A stretch of DNA of 64,000 nucleotides. It comes from JAZGGS01 sp963714405. Its GTDB lineage: Bacteria; Bacteroidota; Ignavibacteria; Ignavibacteriales; Ignavibacteriaceae. Under the pieces are notes generated by a model. The model saw only the letters and a list, made by a program, of their open reading frames with translations, had not been told where the DNA came from and searched no databases. The DNA lies in contig CAVQOH010000001.1 in the NCBI GenBank assembly GCA_963714405.1, positions 496,001 to 560,000 on the forward strand. The letters run 5' to 3'. This document shows, piece after piece, positions 45,967 through 54,837 of the stretch (the stretch's first letter is position 1; every line of letters begins with the position of its first letter). A program made the translations under genes and the position numbers.

Positions 45967-46863
45967 TTAAAATTGAAATTGAACGGAAAAAAGATTTGCG
46001 TTTCCCAATCCCAAAGTGAAAGGCAGATAGGCATAATCAAATTTTAAGTTTCCCCACAGGATTCCCAATCCAGCGGTAAATCCCCTGGATTCAAATCCGG
46101 TTTGATAACCGGTACGCAGAGAAATCAAATTATTATAAATTATATCTCCACCGAAATTAAAATGAATATCATCGGTTTCTAAATATTTTAGAAATTCTGC
46201 AGCAGCCACAAAATCAAGTTCCTTTATTTCAATATCAAATTGATAGGAAGATCCAATTCTGAATTCAGTTGGAAGCTTTGTTGATTCATTCTCGAGCTTA
46301 TCCACAGAACCCAGATTTTTAACAGCTGATGAAACAGTTAAACCATCAATTGGCGTTAAATAGTTTAACCCAAAATCAAAACCAAATCCCTTTGCTTCGC
46401 TGTTAAGAATTCCTTCGTACAAATATTTAACCGTTGCACCAAAATCCAAATTATTAACAACTGTTAAACCGGAAGATAAACTTGCAAAAAAATAGTTCGC
46501 ATTAAATGAAGAAATTGGTTCACCCGGTTTATTTCTAACTTCAATATCGCTTACGGTAGTAACATTAAAACCAACAGCAAACGGAAGACTAAACATATTC
46601 CATTTAATTCCTCCAACTTCACTTCTTACATCCTGTATCCACTCGTTGTGCATAAATATTACTTCATTCATATCCGATGAGACTAATCGAGAAGGATTAT
46701 AGAAAAGTGCTGTTACGTCATTTGATACAGAAGCACCTGCATCGCCCATTGCAATGTTTCTTGCTCCAAATCCGAATTTCAAGAATGATAATCCGCTGTT
46801 TCCAGCTGATTGGGCCATGGTTACCGAACTTGTAAGAATTAAGATTAAAACTAGATTTTTCAT
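45967..46863 (-). CDS. PorV/PorQ-family outer-membrane protein (intact copy)
   Basis: The protein has 298 residues. It has a signal peptide, then the family start KFGFGARNIAMGDAGASVSNDVTALFYNPSRL. Amphipathic strands run to an aromatic C-terminus (LFSVQFQF), as in outer-membrane beta-barrels. PorV and its relatives shuttle T9SS cargo or support the T9SS attachment complex in Bacteroidota. Which subtype this is cannot be decided. It starts 2 bp downstream of the broken copy at 46865. Confidence 0.85.
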   Translation of the reverse strand: MKNLVLILILTSSVTMAQSAGNSGLSFLKFGFGARNIAMGDAGASVSNDVTALFYNPSRLVSSDMNEVIFMHNEWIQDVRSEVGGIKWNMFSLPFAVGFNVTTVSDIEVRNKPGEPISSFNANYFFASLSSGLTVVNNLDFGATVKYLYEGILNSEAKGFGFDFGLNYLTPIDGLTVSSAVKNLGSVDKLENESTKLPTEFRIGSSYQFDIEIKELDFVAAAEFLKYLETDDIHFNFGGDIIYNNLISLRTGYQTGFESRGFTAGLGILWGNLKFDYAYLPFTLGLGNANLFSVQFQF

Positions 46864-46864
46864 A

Positions 46865-47870
46865 TTAAAAATTAAAATTAACGCCTAAAATATGTCTATC
46901 TGAACTTGAATATTGTTCAATTTGAAATACATAATCAATTCCCACAACAAAACTACTGAACGATTTAAAAAATGAAAAACCAAAAGCAGGTTTTACAAGC
47001 CAATCGGTATTGCTCACATCAAATTGATCCATGCCTCCTCTAACATAAAAACTATCGTAAATATTATATTCAACACCTGCACGTATCATATTTGTTTTAG
47101 CGCTGCTGTTTTCAAATTCAATTGAACTTATTATTCCAATTTCTTTGTTTTTATAACTTACACCAACTTTTCGCAGATTTGGGAATTTATCTTCCGAGAT
47201 AATTCCATCAGTACCATAGACAGGGCTTGTATCCCATTTATATTTGCTGTTTATATCGGAAACAACTAAAGAAACATTAAAATTTTCATTAACGACAAAA
47301 AGAGCCCCAATATCAATTCCAAAACTTGTAGTTGTAATATCTTCGAATAATTTATAATAGTACAATTTTACAGCTAATACCTAATGGAAAGTTTTTCAGA
47401 AAATCTTATTTGCAAGCCCTATAAAAAATTGGTTTTCTGAAGTTGAAAGTTCACCTGTTGGTAAACCGTTATTATCTCGCCCATCAATATTGCCAATTCC
47501 TGAGTTAATGATTCCAACGCTTAATCCCGCTGTGGTTCTCGGTTTACGAAATTCAGAAACTGAATCTTTTGCAGAATAAAAATCAAACTTTCTTGTAAAA
47601 TTTAAAAAGTTAAGTGATCTATCAAATGAAAGAAATGAATAGCCTGCCTGAAAAGAATTATTTTCCTGGAAAGGAGTAACTGCAGGATTATAATACGAAA
47701 CCAGATTCTCCATCAGTAATTGATGACATAGCATTACCCATCCCGATTCCGCGTGCACCAAATCCAAGTCTGCTAAAGGCACCGGGCATAACCGCTAAAT
47801 TACTTAATTCTGGTTGTGCAAATGCAAAGCTGCTAACAAGTAATAAAGATATGATAAAATGTTTTTTCAA
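46865..47870 (-). pseudogene. PorV/PorQ-family gene broken by four single-base insertions
   Basis: The intact reading would be about 333 residues: signal peptide, LGFGARGIGMGNAMSSITDGESG, then FYYNPAVTPFQENNSFQAGYSFLSFDRSL, and a C-terminal barrel ending DRHILGVNFNF. The frame is lost at an extra G (47696), restored for most of the gene, then lost again by extra T (near 47401), A (47382) and T (47372). Removing these four bases gives GFYYNPA and KISEKLSIGISVKLYYY, both matching family consensus. The 1006-bp span is one over a multiple of three, as four insertions predict. Decay of a paralogue next to the intact copy fits, but assembly error is possible. Confidence 0.8.
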
Positions 47871-47878
47871 TTATTTCT

Positions 47879-49432
47879 CTATTGCATCACAATAATTTTT
47901 CCAAATAAAGGATCTTCCGAATCAACATCTACACGGTAAAAGTATACTCCATTTGGAACAAGGTTGCCATTATCATCTCTGCCGTCCCAATAATCCGGAG
48001 CTCCTTCTAAAGTTTTTATTCTGGGTGCATTTTGAATAACTGTGCGCACATAATTCATCCCAAAATTAAATATGCGAATTGTTACTGAAGAATTTTTACC
48101 GCCCGTACTATACTTTATTTTTAGCTGTTCCTGTTTTGGTGAAAACGGATTTGGATACGCATAAGTTTCGTTTTCTGATTTTAATGGCTGGGATGCGAAA
48201 TAAATTTTCCAGGTTCCGTTCCAAAAACTATTTTCAATCAATCTTGCTAATCCATCATCAGATCCTAGCCAAATTGTGTTTCCTTCACTTGCAGCACTGT
48301 AAAAAACAAAGGTATTTAATGTGACTCCAGATTCTCCATCTATAATATTGTTGGGGGTAATCCAGGAACTTCCCTGGTTGCTCGATCTGAAAGCTCCATT
48401 ATCAGTAAGAACGATTACATCACTGCTTTTAAAGCCAAAGTTGTGAGTTCTTTCGTCTTTTAAATAAGTTTTCCAGGAATTTCCTCCATTGGATGTTGAA
48501 CTTACGCCATAAAATTCTGTTTCACCTTCTGCACGCCAGGTAGATGCCCAAACTGTATTTGTAGAATTATTATATCCAAGTGCGGTAATAAAATTTCCGC
48601 TAATAGGTTCCTGTTGATTAAGATGATTGAATTTCACCCAGCTTATTCCATTGTCTGTAGATTTATTAATGCCATCTGCAGTTCCAACAAACAATGTAGA
48701 ATCATCTGTTGATATCACAGCAAACGCACGATGATTCAGATTTCCTTCACCACAAAAATTTCCGGATACAGGTGAAAGACAAAAATTCAGCGTATCATTT
48801 GGATTAATTGAATTTAAGTTATCTGGCGGAAGGACAACTCTCTGCCAGTTTTGCCCCATATCATTACTTTTGCGTAAACCACCTGCAAAGGATGTTATCC
48901 AGATTGTTCCTGGTGTAAATGCAATATCATAAGATAAGTTTTGTTCAGGCACCGTAACAGGAAGAGCAGGGAGAATATTTATTCCATAAACTTCAACCGT
49001 ATCGTTATTACTATCAACTGGTTGTGGAACAGAATTCCAGGTTAGACCATTATCAGTTGTATATTTTAAACCTGTACCTGCCGGGACATCTTCTCCAGCA
49101 ACTCCTTCAACAGTTCTTGCAGTAGCTGCCCAGAAAATTCCTTTATAATAACCAATTGCAGAAACGTTATCAGTACCAAATGCATTACTACCGTAAAAAT
49201 TATTCCAATTTTCTCCGCTGTCAAAGGAAACACTAACTCCCCTGCTTGTACCAAGCCAAACTGTATCACCAATTGTAATAATATCTAAAATGCTGTTGCT
49301 TGTGGGGTTTAAAGAATTAACCTTTGAGAAAGAGTTACTTTCATCACCTAAATAATAAGAATCAGGATTTACCTGTGGGTAAGAGGAAATGCAAAATAAA
49401 ATTGATAGAATATATGTTATTAATTTCATCAA
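47879..49432 (-). CDS. Secreted BNR/sialidase-propeller-like protein with FlgD-type C-terminal tail
   Basis: The protein has 517 residues with a signal peptide (1-20). Several propeller blades carry Asp-box-like pieces such as SFDSGENWNNFY, TTDNGLTWNSVP, KSNDMGQNWQRV, STDNGISWVKF and SSNQGSSWITP, as in photosystem II assembly factor YCF48-like proteins. The C-terminus (YAYPNPFSPKQEQLKIKY, DYWDGRDDNGNLVPNGVYFYRV) is an FlgD Ig-like/T9SS sorting-type tail. It is probably exported to the surface. It overlaps the next gene upstream by 4 bp and sits 8 bp before the porV pseudogene, suggesting one envelope operon. Confidence 0.87.
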   Translation of the reverse strand: MMKLITYILSILFCISSYPQVNPDSYYLGDESNSFSKVNSLNPTSNSILDIITIGDTVWLGTSRGVSVSFDSGENWNNFYGSNAFGTDNVSAIGYYKGIFWAATARTVEGVAGEDVPAGTGLKYTTDNGLTWNSVPQPVDSNNDTVEVYGINILPALPVTVPEQNLSYDIAFTPGTIWITSFAGGLRKSNDMGQNWQRVVLPPDNLNSINPNDTLNFCLSPVSGNFCGEGNLNHRAFAVISTDDSTLFVGTADGINKSTDNGISWVKFNHLNQQEPISGNFITALGYNNSTNTVWASTWRAEGETEFYGVSSTSNGGNSWKTYLKDERTHNFGFKSSDVIVLTDNGAFRSSNQGSSWITPNNIIDGESGVTLNTFVFYSAASEGNTIWLGSDDGLARLIENSFWNGTWKIYFASQPLKSENETYAYPNPFSPKQEQLKIKYSTGGKNSSVTIRIFNFGMNYVRTVIQNAPRIKTLEGAPDYWDGRDDNGNLVPNGVYFYRVDVDSEDPLFGKIIVMQ

Positions 49433-50196
49433 AGAATAAGTACAAAGTGATTTAAAATATTGCTAAAATTACCTACACGATCTTCTGCAAGAAATTCAAA
49501 TCTGTAAGTTCCCTTATCGTTTGTCTCATCAATTTGTATTAATCTTGAAAATATTCCATCACCTGCAGCAAGGTCTCCATGTTCAGTAATGTTACCATCG
49601 TCGTACATTAATATTTTACTAAAATTACTTGTGCCATCAGGTTTGTAAACAACAAAATACACTTCGTCAATGTCATTGTATCCGTTAGAATCGCTTGCTT
49701 CAACAGAAGTAAATATCACAACTGTGCTATCAACAACAACAGTATCCGGATCAATTACTGTATTGGAAATTACCGGTGGAATATTATCCTGCCCGTTATT
49801 AAAATAGAAACTTCTTACAGCTACAAGCCGGTTTATCTCATCAAAACCTGTAACAGAAAATTGAACGTTATAACTTCCGTTAGTATAGGTGGGTCTTAAA
49901 GTAAACTGATTTTCATAGAGTACTTCGCTGAATTTATTCAATTCGACAGGGGCTGGCAATGAATTTCCATCAGGATCAATAATATTAAAGTAAGCACGGT
50001 TTACCACGCTTCCAGAAGCAAAAATTAGCCTTAAGTTTAGTAAAGAATCGGAGGGTATTTTTAGATCAATAGTATCTTTTATACCGGAAACAGAAGTTAC
50101 CTGGTAATTTTCCCTGTTTACATCAATTACATTTTCAAATGTTTTGTCGCATCCCCAAAAGAGCAAGGGAACAAAAAATAATATGAATTTCCGCAT
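49429..50196 (-). CDS. Lipoprotein with Ig-like/'choice-of-anchor X' type domain
   Basis: The protein has 255 residues with a lipoprotein signal (MRKFILFFVPLLFWGC). Residues 30-135 form a beta-sandwich region with RAYFNIIDPDGNSLPAPVELN. Residues 140-250 contain DSNGYNDIDEVYFVVYKPDG and MYDDGNITEHGDLAAGDGIFS, a pattern of the choice-of-anchor X domain common in Bacteroidota and Ignavibacteria. It is the first gene of the unit with the BNR protein. Cellular role unknown. Confidence 0.75.
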   Translation of the reverse strand: MRKFILFFVPLLFWGCDKTFENVIDVNRENYQVTSVSGIKDTIDLKIPSDSLLNLRLIFASGSVVNRAYFNIIDPDGNSLPAPVELNKFSEVLYENQFTLRPTYTNGSYNVQFSVTGFDEINRLVAVRSFYFNNGQDNIPPVISNTVIDPDTVVVDSTVVIFTSVEASDSNGYNDIDEVYFVVYKPDGTSNFSKILMYDDGNITEHGDLAAGDGIFSRLIQIDETNDKGTYRFEFLAEDRVGNFSNILNHFVLIL

Positions 50197-50256
50197 GGTT
50201 AAATATTAGTTATCTGCAAATTGTTCACAAGGTAAAAATGAAGTTACAAATTGAAC

Positions 50257-51267
50257 TTAAGCTGTTAAAGTTAATATAATTGGAGTTGGGGAAAAAGAAA
50301 TTATAAAAATTATTATACCAATATATCCTACTATTTTTCTTCTACCATCTAACTCGGCCGTATCGGCTATTGGCGGATGTTTTAATTTGATAATAAAATA
50401 TAAAACCAAAGACCAGAAAAGCCATCCTGACCAGCCAATTCCGTAGTTAAATTCTAACATAGTATCTATTAAGCCCAGTAAACCGAAAATGAAAAGTAGA
50501 GAAAATGTTACAACTGAAATTTTGTAGTGATTTTCTTTACCAAATAATGTGTAAGAAATATGTCCTCCATCAAGCTGCCCAACTGGTAGAAGATTCATTG
50601 AAGTTATTAATAAACCAAACCAGCCAACACAGAGATAAGGGTAATGATATATTTCAGACATTGGAGGAAAGAATTGACCCGGCTGTACAATAATTAATTT
50701 TAATGTTGAAAACAAAATTGAATCACCAAAAACCAAAGCCATGGAATTTTTCCCGTATTCTGGGCTATAATAATCAGGATGAATACTGAGGATATATTCT
50801 TCACCGGGCAGATTTAAGAAACCGTAAATTAAAATTGCGATACAGAAAACAAATCCCGCTATAGGCCCTGCAATCCCTATATCAAACATTGCCTTATTTG
50901 TTTTGATGCTTGATTTGGTTCTTATTAACGCACCCATAGTACCAAAATTAATAAAATATGGAATTGGTGGGAACGGAATATAAAAAGGTAGAGTAGCTTT
51001 AACTTTATGAAATAGTGCTGCAAAATAATGGCCAAACTCATGAAATGAGATCATCAGCATAATAGAAATTGAATAAGGCAGCCCAACGAGCAATTGTGAA
51101 AGTTCATATGGTCCTTGCTCAGCACTAGTCCATTGCACACCAGCTATCGTACTGGTAATAAAAGTAATAATAAAAAGTGCTGCATGGAAAAGGAAGCTTG
51201 GTGATTTTTTAGATTTTAAAACTTTCTCACCTTGAAAAGTTGAATTTTGGTAATATTCTTCATTCAT
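50257..51267 (-). CDS. Site-2-protease family M50 membrane metalloprotease
   Basis: The protein has 336 residues with six or more membrane helices. The zinc site H76EFGH80 lies in a membrane helix and the second motif NLLPVGQLDGGH carries the metal-binding Asp (LDG type). The long loop TLPFYIPFPPIPYFINFGTMGALIRTKSSIKTNKAMFDIGIAGP is typical of the plant EGY-like/bacterial M50 subgroup with no PDZ domain. It would cleave a membrane-bound substrate such as an anti-sigma factor, not identified here. It ends the seven-gene unit that starts with archease. Confidence 0.9.
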   Translation of the reverse strand: MNEEYYQNSTFQGEKVLKSKKSPSFLFHAALFIITFITSTIAGVQWTSAEQGPYELSQLLVGLPYSISIMLMISFHEFGHYFAALFHKVKATLPFYIPFPPIPYFINFGTMGALIRTKSSIKTNKAMFDIGIAGPIAGFVFCIAILIYGFLNLPGEEYILSIHPDYYSPEYGKNSMALVFGDSILFSTLKLIIVQPGQFFPPMSEIYHYPYLCVGWFGLLITSMNLLPVGQLDGGHISYTLFGKENHYKISVVTFSLLFIFGLLGLIDTMLEFNYGIGWSGWLFWSLVLYFIIKLKHPPIADTAELDGRRKIVGYIGIIIFIISFSPTPIILTLTA

Positions 51268-51270
51268 AAA

Positions 51271-52125
51271 TTATATATCCAGGTTTAATCCCATTGCCCA
51301 ATAAGATTCTGAAAAATCGTAAAACTCTCCGTGTACACTATTGCCAGAAACGTAAGAAATAAAAACTGATAACCCTTCCAAATATCCATCACTGAAAACA
51401 AGACCACCCTTAAAAATATGATTACCAGAATAGTTATTTATCCCTGATAGCTTGAAATCATAAGCTAAAAATGGAGTGATAAATGGAGTGCTTGATGGAT
51501 TGAATGGTCTAATTTGAAATGGCAAAAAATAATAATCAAATCCTATTTGAAAAATTCCTTTCTTTATTTCTTCAGGGATAACATGAAAAATATATGTTAA
51601 TCCAATGTAAATTCTGAACCCACTCGTTTTTAAATAAGAAAAAGTTTCTATAAACTCTTTACTGTAAACAAACGGTTCACGATTATTTTTCCACTGCTCG
51701 TTTTCAGATTCGTATAAACCATCTACCAAATGTGCACTTATATGACTTAGTCTCACGCGTATTGCATAATCAATTCCCATATAGAAAATTCTATAACCAG
51801 CGTTTAGACCAAACATGTAATCAATCGTTTCTACAGGAAACTTAAAGTTACTTTGTGCACGAGCTCTTGTGTATGTAAATAAATCCGCACCAATTGAATA
51901 AATTCTTTTACCCATTTTATATTGATAAATATCTCGCGTTGCCCCAATATTAATCTGTACTTTACTTATATCAAATAAGTATTCAAATCCAGCTTTGGGT
52001 TCCAAAAAATTAGCAGTGAAAGGTTGTATATTATTTCTTAAAGGAAACCAATGGCTGCCATCCTGTGGAATACTATTTACACTGTAAGTAATCAAGATTA
52101 CGAGAATAATCAAGCCAGATTTCAC
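51271..52125 (-). CDS. DUF1207-like outer-membrane barrel protein
   Basis: The protein has 284 residues with a signal peptide (1-20). Alternating amphipathic strands carry a conserved MGIDYAIRVRLSHISAHLVDGLY block, like the H-x-S-x-H segment of DUF1207 proteins, and end in an aromatic strand (YWAMGLNLDI). It is probably an outer-membrane beta-barrel. Function is not known. Its start overlaps the radical SAM gene's end by 4 bp, so expression is coupled. Confidence 0.72.
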   Translation of the reverse strand: MKSGLIILVILITYSVNSIPQDGSHWFPLRNNIQPFTANFLEPKAGFEYLFDISKVQINIGATRDIYQYKMGKRIYSIGADLFTYTRARAQSNFKFPVETIDYMFGLNAGYRIFYMGIDYAIRVRLSHISAHLVDGLYESENEQWKNNREPFVYSKEFIETFSYLKTSGFRIYIGLTYIFHVIPEEIKKGIFQIGFDYYFLPFQIRPFNPSSTPFITPFLAYDFKLSGINNYSGNHIFKGGLVFSDGYLEGLSVFISYVSGNSVHGEFYDFSESYWAMGLNLDI

Positions 52126-53117
52126 TTTGTACTTACTCCCTGATTCAATTTTTTCTTTAATTTCTGCTTAACAAGTTTAGTGTAGCTGTATTTAAATTTT
52201 GAAGTAAGACTTGCAACTGAATAAAGATTTGTTGGAAAAGCAAAAGATGGTTCAAAGTAACAATTTACAGTACATCCTTTACAGAAATCAAACCTGCCTT
52301 CCATCTTTAAAAAATTATTATACTTTTCTGTTTTTCTAATTTCATTAATTGGTTTATCAATTTTAATTTTATTACTGGCAAAATGATAGCAAGGTAGGAG
52401 TATTTCATTATAGGGAGAGATCACCATTACTCTTGAAACAGCTTTACAGCTTGGATTATTTATATCATTCCCGCCATTTCTTCTAAGCTTCATAAATCCT
52501 TTATTTAGGTACACATCAATTTTACCATCACAATATTCATCAACAAAATCAATTGCCTTTTCTGTTAAACCAGGATTCCCGAAATAAGAAAAAACTGGAT
52601 TTACTAATAAAACTAAATCATTTTTTGCAGCAATTTCATGCATTTGCGGAAGTTTTTTATATGTATCATTAGTTACTGTAAAAAGTATATCAGGAAATTC
52701 ACCAATCGATTTTGCTATTTTAACACTTTCTAATACAGAGCTGTAGCAATCAACTTTTCTAATACTGTTATGTTCTTTTTCATCGGGAGAATCTAATGAA
52801 AAATGAAGAAGATTAATTTTACCAGCTAATTTTTCTGCAAATTTTGGATATAGAAGTGCATTAGTAGTAATACTTGTTTGCATATTAAAGGTTTTTGCAT
52901 ATTCTGCCATTAAATGAATCTCTTTATGCAGAAGTGGTTCACCACCTGTTAGATCAATAAATTTTACACCCAATTTATTAAGCTGATTTATATTTGATTT
53001 AAAATCTTCAAGTCTGGTATAAGGTGTGTCTTTAAAATTATTATGGTCACCAAAGTGGCAAAAGCTGCAATAAGCATTACATCTGTACGTAACATAGTAG
53101 TTGCAAAGTAAAAGCAT
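52122..53117 (-). CDS. Radical SAM/SPASM-domain protein
   Basis: I take the start at ATG 53117 (331 residues), because its SD GGAAGGG sits 8 nt away and the codon overlaps the GT2 stop as TAATG; an ATG seven codons upstream is possible. The 4Fe-4S motif is Cys13-x3-Cys17-x2-Cys20, followed by DLTGGEPLLHKEIH. A C-terminal SPASM region has DFCKGCTVNCYFEP plus Cys in NNPSCKAVS and LLPCYHF, for auxiliary clusters. The reaction is unknown; the SPASM group includes peptide and glycan-modifying enzymes. It belongs to the seven-gene unit. Confidence 0.9.
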   Translation of the reverse strand: MLLLCNYYVTYRCNAYCSFCHFGDHNNFKDTPYTRLEDFKSNINQLNKLGVKFIDLTGGEPLLHKEIHLMAEYAKTFNMQTSITTNALLYPKFAEKLAGKINLLHFSLDSPDEKEHNSIRKVDCYSSVLESVKIAKSIGEFPDILFTVTNDTYKKLPQMHEIAAKNDLVLLVNPVFSYFGNPGLTEKAIDFVDEYCDGKIDVYLNKGFMKLRRNGGNDINNPSCKAVSRVMVISPYNEILLPCYHFASNKIKIDKPINEIRKTEKYNNFLKMEGRFDFCKGCTVNCYFEPSFAFPTNLYSVASLTSKFKYSYTKLVKQKLKKKLNQGVSTK

Positions 53118-54211
53118 TAATATTCCCTTCCCTTCCAAAAAACTTTTCTGTTTGGTAAAATTAGAAACGGGAGAGCAACTACATAGAGCAAATAATAAAC
53201 CTGGTGCGAAAGAAAATATTTCATTTTATCAGTTATACCAAGCTGCTTATGAATCGGATATAAAACAAAAAAATCAACTACAATTTTAAAAAATACCATG
53301 TACAACCACGCTTTTGAAAAGAAAAACGGTGTTAACAGTACACATAAATTTGTAAAGAATCCCCAAAACATAATTAGGAATCCTGTAAAAGGAACTCCCA
53401 AACCGCCAACCGCCCATCTCTTTTTTTGATGTACAAGTTTTTTAACACTATTGCAAGCTAATGATGTTACAAGAGCGTCTTTTTCAAGTGGATAAATTAT
53501 TTTGTACTTTTTTAATTTGTGAATTCCCATAAGCAAAATAAAATCTTCGGTTACACTGAATGGCAGATTTTCATATCCTCCGGCCTCTTCATATGCTTTT
53601 TTTCTGTAAGACATATTGTTGCCAATGCAACTGATTGGTTTACCAAGATTAATTGATCCTGCAGCAACAAGTAATAAATAAATAAAATCTAATGCTTGCA
53701 TGCCATGGAAGTTTGATTTAGAACTTTGTGTAGTATAACCGTTTACAACTCCAACATCTTTAGTGTAATATGACACAATTGATTTAACCCAACTAGGTTT
53801 TACAGTACAATCTGCATCCGTAGTAAGAATAATTTCTCCATTCGCATTTGCAATACCTTTTGCAACTGCATTTGTTTTACCAGCCAATCTGCTTTTTTCA
53901 GAATCCGGAATTGTTATTTTTTTAAACCTGTTTTTATCTTTGATGAAACCATCTATTAATTCAGGAGTATTATCTGTAGAACCATCATCCACAATAATTA
54001 TTTCAAGTTTTTCATCCGGATATTCCAATTTATTAAGTGAATGCAAACATCGTTCAATATTTTGTTCTTCGTTTCTTGCGGCTACTATCACCGTTGCTGA
54101 TAGTAAATTTTGAACTTCTATTTGAGGAAATTTTTTCTTTGTACCAATTATAAACAGCATGGATTGAAGAAAATAACCACTGAGAAATAATAAAAAGATT
54201 ATTTCAAACAT
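53117..54211 (-). CDS. Family 2 glycosyltransferase, membrane bound
   Basis: The protein has 364 residues. A short N-terminal helix is followed by a GT-A domain: TVIVAARNEEQNIERCLHSLNKLEYPDEKLEIIIVDDGSTDNT, the DxD as DADCTV, and a QKKRWAVGGLG motif in place of the Q-x2-RW of processive synthases. Three C-terminal helices follow. It resembles poly-sugar or lipid-linked synthases of the cell envelope. It overlaps the deacetylase by 13 bp, so the enzyme pair likely acts on one glycan. Confidence 0.88.
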   Translation of the reverse strand: MFEIIFLLFLSGYFLQSMLFIIGTKKKFPQIEVQNLLSATVIVAARNEEQNIERCLHSLNKLEYPDEKLEIIIVDDGSTDNTPELIDGFIKDKNRFKKITIPDSEKSRLAGKTNAVAKGIANANGEIILTTDADCTVKPSWVKSIVSYYTKDVGVVNGYTTQSSKSNFHGMQALDFIYLLLVAAGSINLGKPISCIGNNMSYRKKAYEEAGGYENLPFSVTEDFILLMGIHKLKKYKIIYPLEKDALVTSLACNSVKKLVHQKKRWAVGGLGVPFTGFLIMFWGFFTNLCVLLTPFFFSKAWLYMVFFKIVVDFFVLYPIHKQLGITDKMKYFLSHQVYYLLYVVALPFLILPNRKVFWKGREY

Positions 54212-54837
54212 TCTTCCGGCGCTCCAAATTCAAATCCTTTTTTTGCTGCTGCATCCACAATATATTTAATTGAATCTAAAATAATTCCCTTTGATTTATT
54301 ACTATCGTGTAGTACAATAATTGAATTTTGCTGTAAATAATTATCAACAGCAAATTTAACTTTTTCCCAATCGTTTTTATAATCGTAAGTTACAAGGGTC
54401 CACATTACTACTTTAAGATTAAAGCTATTAAGAATTTTCCTCACAGAAAAATTAAATCTTCCGTAAGGTGGTCTAAAATAGTTAACATTGTAATTAAATT
54501 TTTCGGTTAATAATAAATTTACTCTTTCAATTTCATTTATTACCTCTTTTGAAGAAATCCTGGTTAAATATTTATGATGCATTGTATGATTACCAATGCT
54601 GTGACCTTCACTAATTATTTCATTAACTAGTGAAGTATTGTTAATTATATTTTCTCCCACCAATATGTGGAGAGCTTTTATATTTAATGAATTTAGCTCC
54701 TTAATAATGTTTTCTGTTATACCAGGATTGGGTCCATCATCAAAAGTTAATAGTATTTTATTGTTATTTGTTTGCCAATAAAATTCACTAAACAATTTTT
54801 TTATTATTAGAGGAGGGTTAAACTGATATTTTATCAT
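54199..54837 (-). CDS. Polysaccharide deacetylase (NodB domain)
   Basis: The protein has 212 residues. The NodB motifs are ILLTFDDGPNPG (catalytic Asp pair near 32), IGNHTMHHKYL (His-x3-His metal site), RPPYGRFN and VVMWTLVTYDYK. The final IIVLHDSNKS carries the catalytic His. It would remove N-acetyl groups from a GlcNAc-containing polymer or oligosaccharide. It overlaps rtcB by 4 bp and GT2 by 13 bp. Confidence 0.92.
   Translation of the reverse strand: MIKYQFNPPLIIKKLFSEFYWQTNNNKILLTFDDGPNPGITENIIKELNSLNIKALHILVGENIINNTSLVNEIISEGHSIGNHTMHHKYLTRISSKEVINEIERVNLLLTEKFNYNVNYFRPPYGRFNFSVRKILNSFNLKVVMWTLVTYDYKNDWEKVKFAVDNYLQQNSIIVLHDSNKSKGIILDSIKYIVDAAAKKGFEFGAPEECLK

Noticed and set aside
46865..47870. 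Programmed frameshifting as the explanation for the porV copy
   Set aside because: Four independent shifts at sites with no slippery heptamer or conserved stop-bypass signal, two in-frame stops, and an intact paralogue beside it make decay or error much more likely.
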